Below, in pieces: positions 1 through 7,463 of a stretch of DNA of 64,000 nucleotides; positions within the stretch are counted from its first letter, which is position 1, and every line of letters begins with the position of its first letter. Below the pieces are notes generated by a model. It ran no database searches and was not told the origin of the DNA. It worked only from the letters and a program-made list of their open reading frames with translations. Made by a program: the position numbers and the translations under genes. Origin of the DNA: Deltaproteobacteria bacterium (GTDB taxonomy: Bacteria; Myxococcota_A; UBA9042; PHBI01); assembly GCA_020632715.1 (NCBI GenBank), contig JACKFA010000002.1, forward strand, positions 548,501 through 612,500. Reading direction: 5' to 3'.

Positions 1-184
1 GGTTGGCGCTCACCGTCTCGCGCTCGGCCGGGGTGAGGTAGCCGCCGAGATCGGTCACCGGCTGCGAGAGGGTCGGGTGGTACGTGTCGGCGCGAGCCGC
101 CGGCGCCGCGCCGAGGGTGAGGACGAGCGCCGCGAGCAGCAGCGCCGCCGCGCCTCGCCAGGAGCGGAGCGGTCGGGCGCTCAC
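1..184 (-). CDS. TPM domain protein, N-terminal part (runs off window)
   Basis: Only the first ~61 codons are inside the window. The GTG start overlaps the TGA stop of the preceding gene (GTGA at 181-184), which fixes the start and implies translational coupling. The N-terminus has a basic stretch, a hydrophobic Ala/Leu core and an Ala-Arg-Ala cleavage site, so it is a signal peptide. The mature part begins with a PVTDLGGYLTPAERE-like segment, the usual beginning of TPM (YgcG/Psb32) domains. TPM proteins with LemA-like partners are typically exported and often membrane-tethered; their role is poorly defined. The C-terminus, which would show a membrane anchor or low-complexity tail, is not visible. 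Confidence 0.8.
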   Translation of the reverse strand, partial: MSARPLRSWRGAAALLLAALVLTLGAAPAARADTYHPTLSQPVTDLGGYLTPAERETVSAN

Positions 185-780
185 CACGTGCCGATCTCCG
201 TCGAGAAGGGGAGCGTCTTCGGGAGCCCGTAGAGCGTGCGCGCGAGCCCCCCGGGGAAGCCGACGGCGCCCGCGTTGTACTCGGCGACCACGTCGTCGTA
301 GCGCTTCCGCTCGACGCGCACGCGGTTCTCCGCCCCCGAGAGCTCGGCGTGGCGCTCGCGCTCGGTCGCGCCGCCGCCACCGCCGGCGAGGCCCGCGGTC
401 GTCGCCGCCTGGCGCTGCATCACGTTCACCACCTGCGCGCGCTGGCGCGCCGCGTCCGTGACGAGCCCCGAGAGGCCTGAGCCCGTGACGACCACCCAGA
501 GCGTGAGGGCCACGATCACGCCGCCCGCGACGGCGAACGCGAGCCGGCGCTTCCGCTGTCGGGCCGCCACCGCGGCGAGCTCGGCCGCCCGCCGCCGCCG
601 GAGCTCGTCGACCGCGGGGCGCACGTACTCGGTCGGGATCTCGAGGTCCCGCGCGACCGACTCGAGCTCCTCCACCGAGAGGCGCTCGCGGGCGACGTCC
701 TCCATCTCCGAGGCGATGCCGATGACGTCGTCGACGTCGTCGTAGTTCACCTCCCGCGGGGCCTCGCGTCGCGCGCTCAT
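181..780 (-). CDS. LemA-like membrane protein with N-terminal helical domain
   Basis: A 199-residue protein. Residues ~15-65 form an acidic/basic helical domain (SVEELESVARDLEIPTEYV region) of the kind seen before short membrane segments. Residues ~78-100 are a single transmembrane helix. After a Gly-rich linker, residues ~145-199 resemble the last helix of LemA proteins: RVRVERKRYDDVVAEYN followed by FPGGLARTLYGLP. A normal LemA has a long four-helix bundle; here only the final part is recognisable, so it is either shortened or strongly diverged. It lies between two TPM-domain genes, with ATGA-type overlap upstream and GTGA overlap downstream, matching the common LemA-TPM-TPM arrangement. 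Function unknown. Confidence 0.75.
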   Translation of the reverse strand: MSARREAPREVNYDDVDDVIGIASEMEDVARERLSVEELESVARDLEIPTEYVRPAVDELRRRRAAELAAVAARQRKRRLAFAVAGGVIVALTLWVVVTGSGLSGLVTDAARQRAQVVNVMQRQAATTAGLAGGGGGATERERHAELSGAENRVRVERKRYDDVVAEYNAGAVGFPGGLARTLYGLPKTLPFSTEIGTW

Positions 781-1229
781 CCCATGCTCACCGTGTTCGG
801 GAGCTCGTTCCCGGCGGCGTCCTCGCCGGGGCAGGCCACGCGGAGCAGCTCGCCCACGCGCTCGACGGCGCGGACGAGCCCGGAGGCCCGGTCGCCGCGC
901 GCGAACCCGGCCGCGACCTCGCCGACCACGCCCTCCCAGAAGCCCGCCTCACCCGCGCCGTGCACACCCGGCCCCGCGAACACCGCCGCCTTCCGGTCGT
1001 CGACGGCGACGTAGAGCAGCACCCCCGTCCCGTCGCGCGTCGCGTCCATGCCGAGCTCGACGAAGAGCGCCGCCGCGCGCCCGAGCGGGCCGTCCCCCGG
1101 GTAGCGCGACTCGAGGTGCACGCGCACCTCGCCGCGGTTTCCGGCCTCGGCGCGCCCGATGGCGGCGACGACGCGCGCCTCGCCCTCCCGGGTGAGGTGG
1201 CGTTTGCGGAGGAGCTGCCAGCGTTCCAT
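777..1229 (-). CDS. TPM domain protein (short, cytosolic-type)
   Basis: A 150-residue protein. Residues ~10-140 match the TPM fold: LTREGEARVVAAIGRAE start, the GEVRVHLESRYPGD strand, and the GVLLYVAVDDRKAAVFAG core typical of the family, followed by AGFARGD. No signal peptide or membrane helix is evident, unlike the TPM gene at the window edge. It is the first gene of a three-gene minus-strand cluster (TPM, LemA-like, exported TPM) and overlaps the next by four bases. Such two-TPM/one-LemA clusters are common in proteobacteria; no biochemical role is assigned here. Confidence 0.8.
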   Translation of the reverse strand: MERWQLLRKRHLTREGEARVVAAIGRAEAGNRGEVRVHLESRYPGDGPLGRAAALFVELGMDATRDGTGVLLYVAVDDRKAAVFAGPGVHGAGEAGFWEGVVGEVAAGFARGDRASGLVRAVERVGELLRVACPGEDAAGNELPNTVSMG

Positions 1230-1239
1230 GACGCCCGTT

Positions 1240-1734
1240 CTACCCCTGTTGCGAGCCGTTGGCGAGGTGCCGCCGGAGGCGATCGCACGCGACGCGGAAC
1301 GTGCGCGAGATCAGCGGCTTGAGCGCCCGCTCGAGCGGCCGCACGAGCAGTCGCGGCTGGTAGGCGATGGTCCACTCGACGCGCGTCTCGCGGCCGGCCG
1401 AGGAGAAGCGGAAGTCCTCGACCATCCGCCAGAGCAGCGGCAGCGAGCTCTCGACCACCGTGAAGGAGAAGCGCCGCCCGGGCTCCCAGACGAGCACCTT
1501 CTCGCGGACCGTGATCCCGCGGAGCGCCACGTCGCGCACGCTCCCCGCGCCGTGCGGCGCGTCCGTCACCCAGGCCACGCGCTTCGCGTCGGGGAACCAG
1601 CGCATGAAGCGCGCCGGATCCGTCAGCGCGTCGAACGCCTCCGACGCAGGCGCCGCCACCGTGAAGTCCCAGGTGAAGAAGGTGTCGGACTTGTCGGCGA
1701 AGCCGACGTCCGTGGGCTTCACGAAGAAGCGCAT
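1240..1734 (-). CDS. SRPBCC (START-like) family protein
   Basis: A 164-residue protein with the polyketide-cyclase/START-like signature: an early FTVAAPASEAFDALTDPARFMRWFPDA segment (helix after first strand), central strands EKVLVWEPGRRFSFTV and TRVEWTIAYQP, and a long C-terminal helix. This fold binds hydrophobic ligands or works as a cyclase; the ligand cannot be read from sequence. No signal peptide. It is on the same strand as the kinase upstream, 34 bases away, and precedes the TPM cluster by 10 bases, so co-transcription is plausible. Confidence 0.75.
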   Translation of the reverse strand: MRFFVKPTDVGFADKSDTFFTWDFTVAAPASEAFDALTDPARFMRWFPDAKRVAWVTDAPHGAGSVRDVALRGITVREKVLVWEPGRRFSFTVVESSLPLLWRMVEDFRFSSAGRETRVEWTIAYQPRLLVRPLERALKPLISRTFRVACDRLRRHLANGSQQG

Positions 1735-1768
1735 CGGAGCCCCCCCCGCGGGCGCGGCGCCCGGCTCG

Positions 1769-3631
1769 TCACGCGCCCTTCCCGCCGCCGAAGCGGCGCG
1801 GGCGGAGGCGCACCCCGAAGATCCGGGCGAACAGGAAGAGGAGGAGGAGGAAGACGCCGCCCGTCGCGGCGCCGACGACCAGCGTCGCGCGCTCGTTCTC
1901 CGCGATCTGCGCCTCGACCGCCTCCTGCGAGCGGCGCACCACGAGCACGCCGCGGATCTTGTTCTCCGGGTCGAACCCTGGCCCGGCCTCGTCGTCGTAG
2001 CCGTAGCCGTCGCCCGCGTGCGCGGGCTTGTCCCACGCGGGCTGCTCCGCGTCCGGGCCGGACCAGCCGTGGCAGATCTGGCACGCCTCGCCGTTCGGGA
2101 TCGGCTTCATCAGCGTCAGCTGCTTCTTGCCGTCGATGACCTCCTCGCGGCTCGTCATCTCGCCCTTCGCGAGCAGATCGCGCCAGGTCGCGTCGTCGAC
2201 GTCGAAGCGGGGCGGCTCCTTCGGCGCGGCCATCTCCTGCATCGCCGGCACCGCCACGCTCATCAGCATGTCGAGCTTCGGCGCCATCGCCGGCTTCTTC
2301 GCCTTCACCCAGTCGCGGAGCTTCTCGCTCGCCATGCGCGACTGCACCGCGCCCTGGGTAGATCGATCGGTATAGGCGAGCGTCTTGTCGACCCGCACGA
2401 CCTCGATCCGCGAGAGCTTCGGGTCGCCGCGCAGGTTCGAGACGAGCTCGCGCACGACGTCGGCGCGCCCCTGCTTCATGTTCGTCGTGATGGCGCGCTC
2501 GAGGGTCGTCGCCTGATCGACCGCGGCCTGGTGGTCGATGATCCGGAGCGAGTCGCTCGTGCGGTCGATGTTCACCGCGAGCACCACGCCGAAGCCGACC
2601 GCGAGCAGCATCAACGTCGAGAACGCGACGAGGAGCCCCACGAAGGCCGCGCGGTTCCGGCGCACGAGCTTCTTCAGCCGCTCGGTCGCGCCGATGGGCC
2701 GCGCCGCGATGGGGCGGTCGTCGAGCCACGCCTCGAGGTCGTCCGCGAGCGCCGCCGCCGAGGCGTAGCGCTCGCTCGCGCGCTTCTCCATCGCCTTCTG
2801 GCAGATGGTGGCGAGGTCCGCGTCGACGGGCGGCCGCTTCGCCTTCTTCGCGGCGACCTGCGGCGGCTCCGGCTCCTTCTCGATGAGGTCGACGAGGATC
2901 TCGAGCGGGCTCTCGCCCTTGTACGGCGGGCGCCCGGTGAGCAGGTGGTAGAGCGTCGCGCCGAGCGAGTACACGTCGGTCAGCGGGCCGATCTTGTCCT
3001 TCGTCGGGTTCGCCTGCTCGGGCGCCATGTAGGCGGGCGTCCCGAGGAGCGCCCCCGACTTCGTGAGCCCGACCTCGCGCTCGACGTTCTTCGCGATGCC
3101 GAAGTCGGTGAGCTGCGGCTCGCCGTCGAGGTCGACGAGGATGTTGTCCGGCTTCACGTCGCGGTGGACGATGCCGCGCTTGTGCGCGTAGTCGAGCGCG
3201 CGCGCCGCCCGCGCGAGCACGCGCACGCCGTCCCGCACGGCCTCCTTCGTGCTCGCGTCGATGAGCGACTTGAAGCCCGCCCCCTCGACGAAGCCCATCG
3301 CGAAGTAGAGGTTCCCCTCGTGCTCGCCGGCGTCGAAGACCGGCACGATGTTGGGGTGCTGGAGCCGCGCCGCGAGCATCGCCTCGTTCTGGAAGCGCAC
3401 GATCGACGCCTCGGAGGCGTGCCGCCCGGCCGTCAGCATCTTGAGCGCCACCGGCCGGCAGAGCCGCAGGCTGTAGGCCTTGTAGACCACGCCCATGCCG
3501 CCGCGGCCGAGCTCGTCGAGCACGTCGTAGGCGCCGATCCGCATCCGCACGTCGTCGCGCCCGTACGGGAGCGGCTGCGCCTGCGCGGTCGCGGCCCCCT
3601 CGGCCACCGTGTCCGCGCCGCCGATGGTCAC
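1769..3631 (-). CDS. Ser/Thr protein kinase with periplasmic CxxCH sensor domain
   Basis: Read from a GTG at 3631 this is 620 residues. The kinase domain starts near residue 30 (YDVLDELGRGGMGVVYKA) and keeps the catalytic residues: VALKML lysine, IVHRDVKPDN loop, DFG and the TPAYMAPEQ activation segment. A transmembrane helix follows near residue 310, then an external ~240-residue domain ending in a second hydrophobic segment near the C-terminus. The outer domain holds one CQICH motif (bases 2069-2083, residues ~517-521), a CxxCH heme c attachment site, in a setting like the DUF3365/Tll0287-type sensors (PNGEACQICHG then IRGVLVVRRS). I infer redox, gas or heme sensing across the membrane. The start is uncertain: the same frame reads back into the zinc-ribbon ORF, so a single zinc-ribbon kinase broken by an indel near 3660-3710 is also possible. 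Confidence 0.85.
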   Translation of the reverse strand: MTIGGADTVAEGAATAQAQPLPYGRDDVRMRIGAYDVLDELGRGGMGVVYKAYSLRLCRPVALKMLTAGRHASEASIVRFQNEAMLAARLQHPNIVPVFDAGEHEGNLYFAMGFVEGAGFKSLIDASTKEAVRDGVRVLARAARALDYAHKRGIVHRDVKPDNILVDLDGEPQLTDFGIAKNVEREVGLTKSGALLGTPAYMAPEQANPTKDKIGPLTDVYSLGATLYHLLTGRPPYKGESPLEILVDLIEKEPEPPQVAAKKAKRPPVDADLATICQKAMEKRASERYASAAALADDLEAWLDDRPIAARPIGATERLKKLVRRNRAAFVGLLVAFSTLMLLAVGFGVVLAVNIDRTSDSLRIIDHQAAVDQATTLERAITTNMKQGRADVVRELVSNLRGDPKLSRIEVVRVDKTLAYTDRSTQGAVQSRMASEKLRDWVKAKKPAMAPKLDMLMSVAVPAMQEMAAPKEPPRFDVDDATWRDLLAKGEMTSREEVIDGKKQLTLMKPIPNGEACQICHGWSGPDAEQPAWDKPAHAGDGYGYDDEAGPGFDPENKIRGVLVVRRSQEAVEAQIAENERATLVVGAATGGVFLLLLFLFARIFGVRLRPRRFGGGKGA

Positions 3632-4191
3632 GAAGCGGCCGTCCGCGTAGCGCCGGAGCGGCCCGGCCGCGGTCGTCTCGCCGCTCGCGCCGCGCCGCCC
3701 GGCGCGGCCAGGGTGGACGCCACGGGCGCCGCGTCGCCGGCCGTGGCCGCGGTCTGCGGGTCCGTGGCGCCCTTCGCGTCGGCCGCCGCCTTGGCGCGAC
3801 GGACGGCGGCGCTCACGTCGTCCCCGAACGCCAGGGTCGCCGCGACCACGTGCGGCGCTCGCTCGCCGGGGCCTCCGGGGTCCATCGCGAGCGTCGCCTG
3901 CAGGTCCTCGCCGCTCGGCTCCTCGGCGATGGTCTTCGCCTCGCTCGCCCGCCGCGCCTCGCGCACGAGGTCGGCGAGCGTCGCGTCGGCGACGGTCGCG
4001 TCCGTGGGCGCCGCGTCGTCGGCCGCGCCGACGACGATGCCCTCGCCGTCGCCCCCCGCGTCCGCGGCGGAGTCGCCGCCGGCGCCCGAGGCCCGCTTGG
4101 CGACCGGTGAGCCGCAGTTCTGGCACGTCCCCCTCTGACGCGCCGCGTCATCGAGGAGAGTCGTGCAACGCCAACACCGATCCTGAGCCAT
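3628..4191 (-). CDS. Zinc-ribbon protein, possibly the N-terminal part of the adjacent kinase
   Basis: A 187-residue reading frame. The N-terminus has two CxxC knuckles (CWRC and CQNC within the first 26 residues), a typical short zinc ribbon. The rest is an Ala/Asp/Thr-rich linker, ending in an abrupt Arg-rich tail from about residue 160. Its TGA overlaps the GTG of the kinase (GTGA, 3628-3631), which would be normal coupling in this genome. Against two separate genes: the last ~20 residues change composition, and the kinase frame just upstream of that GTG reads as plausible protein (ETTAAGPLRRYADGRF). Zinc-ribbon-plus-kinase fusions are common in myxobacteria-like genomes, so a lost base is a real alternative. 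Confidence 0.6.
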   Translation of the reverse strand: MAQDRCWRCTTLLDDAARQRGTCQNCGSPVAKRASGAGGDSAADAGGDGEGIVVGAADDAAPTDATVADATLADLVREARRASEAKTIAEEPSGEDLQATLAMDPGGPGERAPHVVAATLAFGDDVSAAVRRAKAAADAKGATDPQTAATAGDAAPVASTLAAPGGAARAARRPRPGRSGATRTAAS

Positions 4192-4236
4192 GGGGCCCCC
4201 GAGCGCCGGGGTCGTCGAAACGCCGCGCGCTGACCG

Positions 4237-5076
4237 TCAGAGCTCGCCGAGCTCCTCCGCCAGCGCCAGGTACTCGCCGCACGCCGGCGCCGCGGAGACC
4301 GAGGGGAGGAGCTTCAGCTCCTCGAGGTTCGGCACGAGCACGATGTCGACGCGCCGGTTCTGCTGCCGGCCGTCCTTCGTGTCGTTCGTGCCGACCGGCT
4401 GGAACCAGGCGTAGCCGGCCGCCGAGATGCGCTCGCCGGGGTAGCCGGCGCCGCGCAGCGTCGAGAGCACCGTCAGCGCGCGGTCCATCGAGAGCTTCCA
4501 GTTGAAGTCCTCGCTGCCGACGTTGTCGGTGTGGCCCGACACCTGGAACTCGCGGTTCACGCTCGCGAGCACCGGCGCGATCTGCGTGAGCGCGTCCTTG
4601 CCGTCGGCCTTGAGCGCCGACTTGCCGGAGTCGAAGAGGATGTTCTCGGCGATCTCGACCACGAGGCGCCCGTTGCGGCGCACGATCTTGATCTTCCCGG
4701 CCGTGACCATCGACTGGAGCCCGCTCATCAGCGCGTCGAGCGTGGCCTTCTGCTTCGCCGCGATGTCGCGCATGAGCTTCAGCTGCGCGAGCGCGGCGTT
4801 CAGGTCGCCCTGGACGGCGCCCTTCTCGGTCGCGACCTTGGCGAGCTCATCGAGGCACGCGGTCTTCTCCGTCGTGAGCTGCGCGTTCTCGTCGGTGAGC
4901 TTCTTCTTCGCCTCCTCGAGCGACGCCTTCTCCGCGAGCGCGGCGTCCTTCTCGGTCTGACACTGCTCGGTGGCGGCCTTCCACTTGCCGACCTCCTTGT
5001 CGAAGACCTCCTGGCTGATGCCGCACGCGCCGAGCACGAGCGCGAGGCCGGGGACGATGATGCGGGCTGGACGCAT
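4237..5076 (-). CDS. OmpA-family lipoprotein with coiled coil
   Basis: A 279-residue protein. The first 20 residues end in a LGAC lipobox, so it should be lipidated. Residues ~20-125 are a heptad-rich coiled coil rich in Glu, Lys and Ala. Residues ~140-260 are an OmpA/MotB peptidoglycan-binding domain: NILFDSGKSALKADGKDAL, the VSGHTDNVGSEDFNWKLSMDRA core (with the D and R that hold diaminopimelate) and AAGYAWFQPVGTN followed by NRRVDIVLVP. It probably tethers the outer membrane to peptidoglycan. It lies 45 bases before the zinc-ribbon gene on the same strand. A good ribosome site (GGAGGAG) precedes the start. Confidence 0.9.
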   Translation of the reverse strand: MRPARIIVPGLALVLGACGISQEVFDKEVGKWKAATEQCQTEKDAALAEKASLEEAKKKLTDENAQLTTEKTACLDELAKVATEKGAVQGDLNAALAQLKLMRDIAAKQKATLDALMSGLQSMVTAGKIKIVRRNGRLVVEIAENILFDSGKSALKADGKDALTQIAPVLASVNREFQVSGHTDNVGSEDFNWKLSMDRALTVLSTLRGAGYPGERISAAGYAWFQPVGTNDTKDGRQQNRRVDIVLVPNLEELKLLPSVSAAPACGEYLALAEELGEL

Positions 5077-5154
5077 GTCTCCTCCTGGGTGGGGGGTGAT
5101 CTGAGCGGTCCGGACTATGCCACGCGCGGCTCGCGCCCGCCACCCGAGCCCCCG

Positions 5155-7269
5155 TCACTCGTCGACGAGGCGCAGGTACACCCGGAACGTGGCGCCGTGT
5201 CCCGGCGCGCTCTCGACCGCGATGACGCCGCCCGCGCGGCGCGCGATGGACTCGCACATCGCGAGCCCGAGCCCGGTGCCGCGGCCCGGGCCCTTCGTCG
5301 TGAAGAACGGCTCGAAGAGGCGCTCGCGCGCGGACGGCGCGACGCCGGCGCCGTCGTCGGCCACGGTGAGCACGGCGTAGCCGCCGCCCGCGGTGAGGCC
5401 GAGCGCGCGCGCCTCGTCCTGGCCGAGCTCGACGAGCTCCGTCGTGACGCGCACGAGCTCGCCGTGGCCACGCGTCGCGTCGACCGCGTTCGTGACGAGG
5501 TTCACGAGCAGCTGCCCGAGGTGGTTCGCGTCGACGGCGACGCCCGCGCCGTCCGCGTGGAGCTCGACCTCGAGGCGGACCTCGTCGCGCGCGATGCGCT
5601 CGAGGATCGGGAGCGCCCCCGCCGCCACCTCGTCGAGCGCCTGCCGCGCCGGTCGGCTGCCCGGCCGCCGGCCGTAGGCGAGGAGGCCGGCCGTGAGCTC
5701 GCTCGCCTGGTGCACGGCCGCGTCGATCTCGCTGCGCGCGCGCTGCCGGTCGTCCGCGGGGGTGGCGTCGTCGCCGAGCTCCTCGACCCCGGCCGCGATG
5801 ACCGTCAGGAGGTTGTTGAAGTCGTGCGCGACGGTGACCGCGAGGCGCCCGAGGCTCTCGATCTTCTGGTTCTGCATCTGCATCGCCTCGAGCTCGAGGC
5901 GATCGGTGATGTCGAGGCCGAGGCTCGAGGTCCCGACGATCTCGCCGTCGGGCCCGGACAGGACCGTGTTCGTCCAGGCGATGCGCCGCTCCCGCCCGGC
6001 GCGCGGCCGGAGCGTGCTCTCGGTGCGCGTCGCGACCTCCCCGCCCCGGACGGCGCGATCGAAGGCGAGCCGCGTCGCGGCGCGCTCCTCGGCGGGCACC
6101 ACGAGGTCGAACCAGCGCGCGCCGACGACCTCCTCGGACGAGAACCCCGTGAGGCGCAGGAAGTAGTCGTTCACGAACTCGACGCGCCCCTCGGGGTCGA
6201 GGATCACCGCGATGAGCTCGACGCTCTCGAGGAGCGTCCGGTAGCGGCGCTCCGCCTCGGCGCGCGCGCGCTCGGTGCGGTAGAGCTCGGTGACGTCGCA
6301 GAACATGCCCTGCACGGCGATGGGGCGCCCGACCGCGTCGCGCACGACGCCGACCGTGTCGCGGATCCAGCGGCGCCCGATGGCGAGGTCGACCGGGTAC
6401 ACGAGCTCCTCGACGAGCCCGTCGAGCTCCCCCGCGCCGAGGCGTCGCTCCACGGGCTCCCGGAACTCGGGGTCGATCGCGGCGACCCAGCGCGCCACGG
6501 CGCGATCGAGGGGCCACGCGTCCGCGGGCTCGCCGGTGAGCTCCTCGACGGTCGGGCTCAGGTACACGAGCTCGCCGGTGCGGGCGTCGAAGGCGTAGAT
6601 CGTCACGGGGAGCGACTCGACGAGGTGCTTGTAGCGCGCCTCGGTGCCGCGCGCCGCGCGCTCCGCGGCGACGCGGCGCTCCGCCTCGAGGGCGACGCCC
6701 ACGAGGGCCCCGACCTGCGCGGCGAAGTCGATCTCCTCCTCGTGCCACGCGCGCGGCCCGCCGACGTGTTCGTGGCAGACGACGCCGAGGATCCCGCCCG
6801 GCACGAGGAGCGGGATGTCGAGGAGCGCGCCCACGCCGTGCTCTTCGAGGTAGGGAGCGAGCTCCGCCGAGCGCGGATCGGCGCGCGCGTCCTGCACGGC
6901 GACCGCGGCGGCCTCGCCGAGCGCCTTCAGGTAGGCCGGGCAGGAGTCGGCGCGGATGGCCTCGCCGGCCGGCTCCTCGCGCCCGTCGACGAGGATGACG
7001 CGGCACACGATCTGCGTCCGGGCGTCATCGTAGAGCCAGACGCTCGCCCGGGCCACGCCGAGCGCGGTGGCCGAGAGGCGCGCGACGCGCGCGACGAGGC
7101 GATCGGGGGCGAGCCCGCGGGCGTCGCGGATCACGTCCCGCACCTCCGCGGCGGCGCGACCGAGGCGCGTCGCGAGCGCGCGCTGCTCGGCGAGGCGCGT
7201 GCGGTAGGTGGCCTCGCGGGCTCGCACCTGCGCGAGCTCACGGACGATGGGGCTCTCCTCGGGCGACAT
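5155..7269 (-). CDS. GAF/PAS sensor histidine kinase (soluble)
   Basis: A 704-residue kinase with no transmembrane segment. After an N-terminal coiled coil come a GAF domain (~residues 50-200), a PAS domain (~215-325, YKHLVESLPVTIYAFDARTGE) and a second PAS (~335-460, YRTLLESVELIAVI, then WTNTVLSGPDGEIVGTSS). The dimerisation segment has VAHDFNNLL with phosphoacceptor H482. The ATPase domain has N box (LVNLVTNAVDAT), DDGAGV and GTGLGLAM. The HDFNNLL form is typical of NtrB-like kinases. No receiver domain and no adjacent response regulator: its partner is elsewhere. It is divergent from the hybrid kinase at 7464, with 194 bases of shared upstream DNA. Confidence 0.9.
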   Translation of the reverse strand: MSPEESPIVRELAQVRAREATYRTRLAEQRALATRLGRAAAEVRDVIRDARGLAPDRLVARVARLSATALGVARASVWLYDDARTQIVCRVILVDGREEPAGEAIRADSCPAYLKALGEAAAVAVQDARADPRSAELAPYLEEHGVGALLDIPLLVPGGILGVVCHEHVGGPRAWHEEEIDFAAQVGALVGVALEAERRVAAERAARGTEARYKHLVESLPVTIYAFDARTGELVYLSPTVEELTGEPADAWPLDRAVARWVAAIDPEFREPVERRLGAGELDGLVEELVYPVDLAIGRRWIRDTVGVVRDAVGRPIAVQGMFCDVTELYRTERARAEAERRYRTLLESVELIAVILDPEGRVEFVNDYFLRLTGFSSEEVVGARWFDLVVPAEERAATRLAFDRAVRGGEVATRTESTLRPRAGRERRIAWTNTVLSGPDGEIVGTSSLGLDITDRLELEAMQMQNQKIESLGRLAVTVAHDFNNLLTVIAAGVEELGDDATPADDRQRARSEIDAAVHQASELTAGLLAYGRRPGSRPARQALDEVAAGALPILERIARDEVRLEVELHADGAGVAVDANHLGQLLVNLVTNAVDATRGHGELVRVTTELVELGQDEARALGLTAGGGYAVLTVADDGAGVAPSARERLFEPFFTTKGPGRGTGLGLAMCESIARRAGGVIAVESAPGHGATFRVYLRLVDE

Positions 7270-7463
7270 CCGAGTCGTTCCTTGTCGGTTCTCCGAATCA
7301 TCCGCCGAACGTCCGGGGACCGCAACGCCGCGGGCCGCCCGCGCCGCGTCGCGACGCCGTTACATGAAACGACAGACGTTGACGATGCTGATCAAGTCTC
7401 GCTCGCGGGGCGCCGATCTCCCTACGGTCGCCGCGCCCCCGCCGGAGGTCGCCGGAGAGAGCC

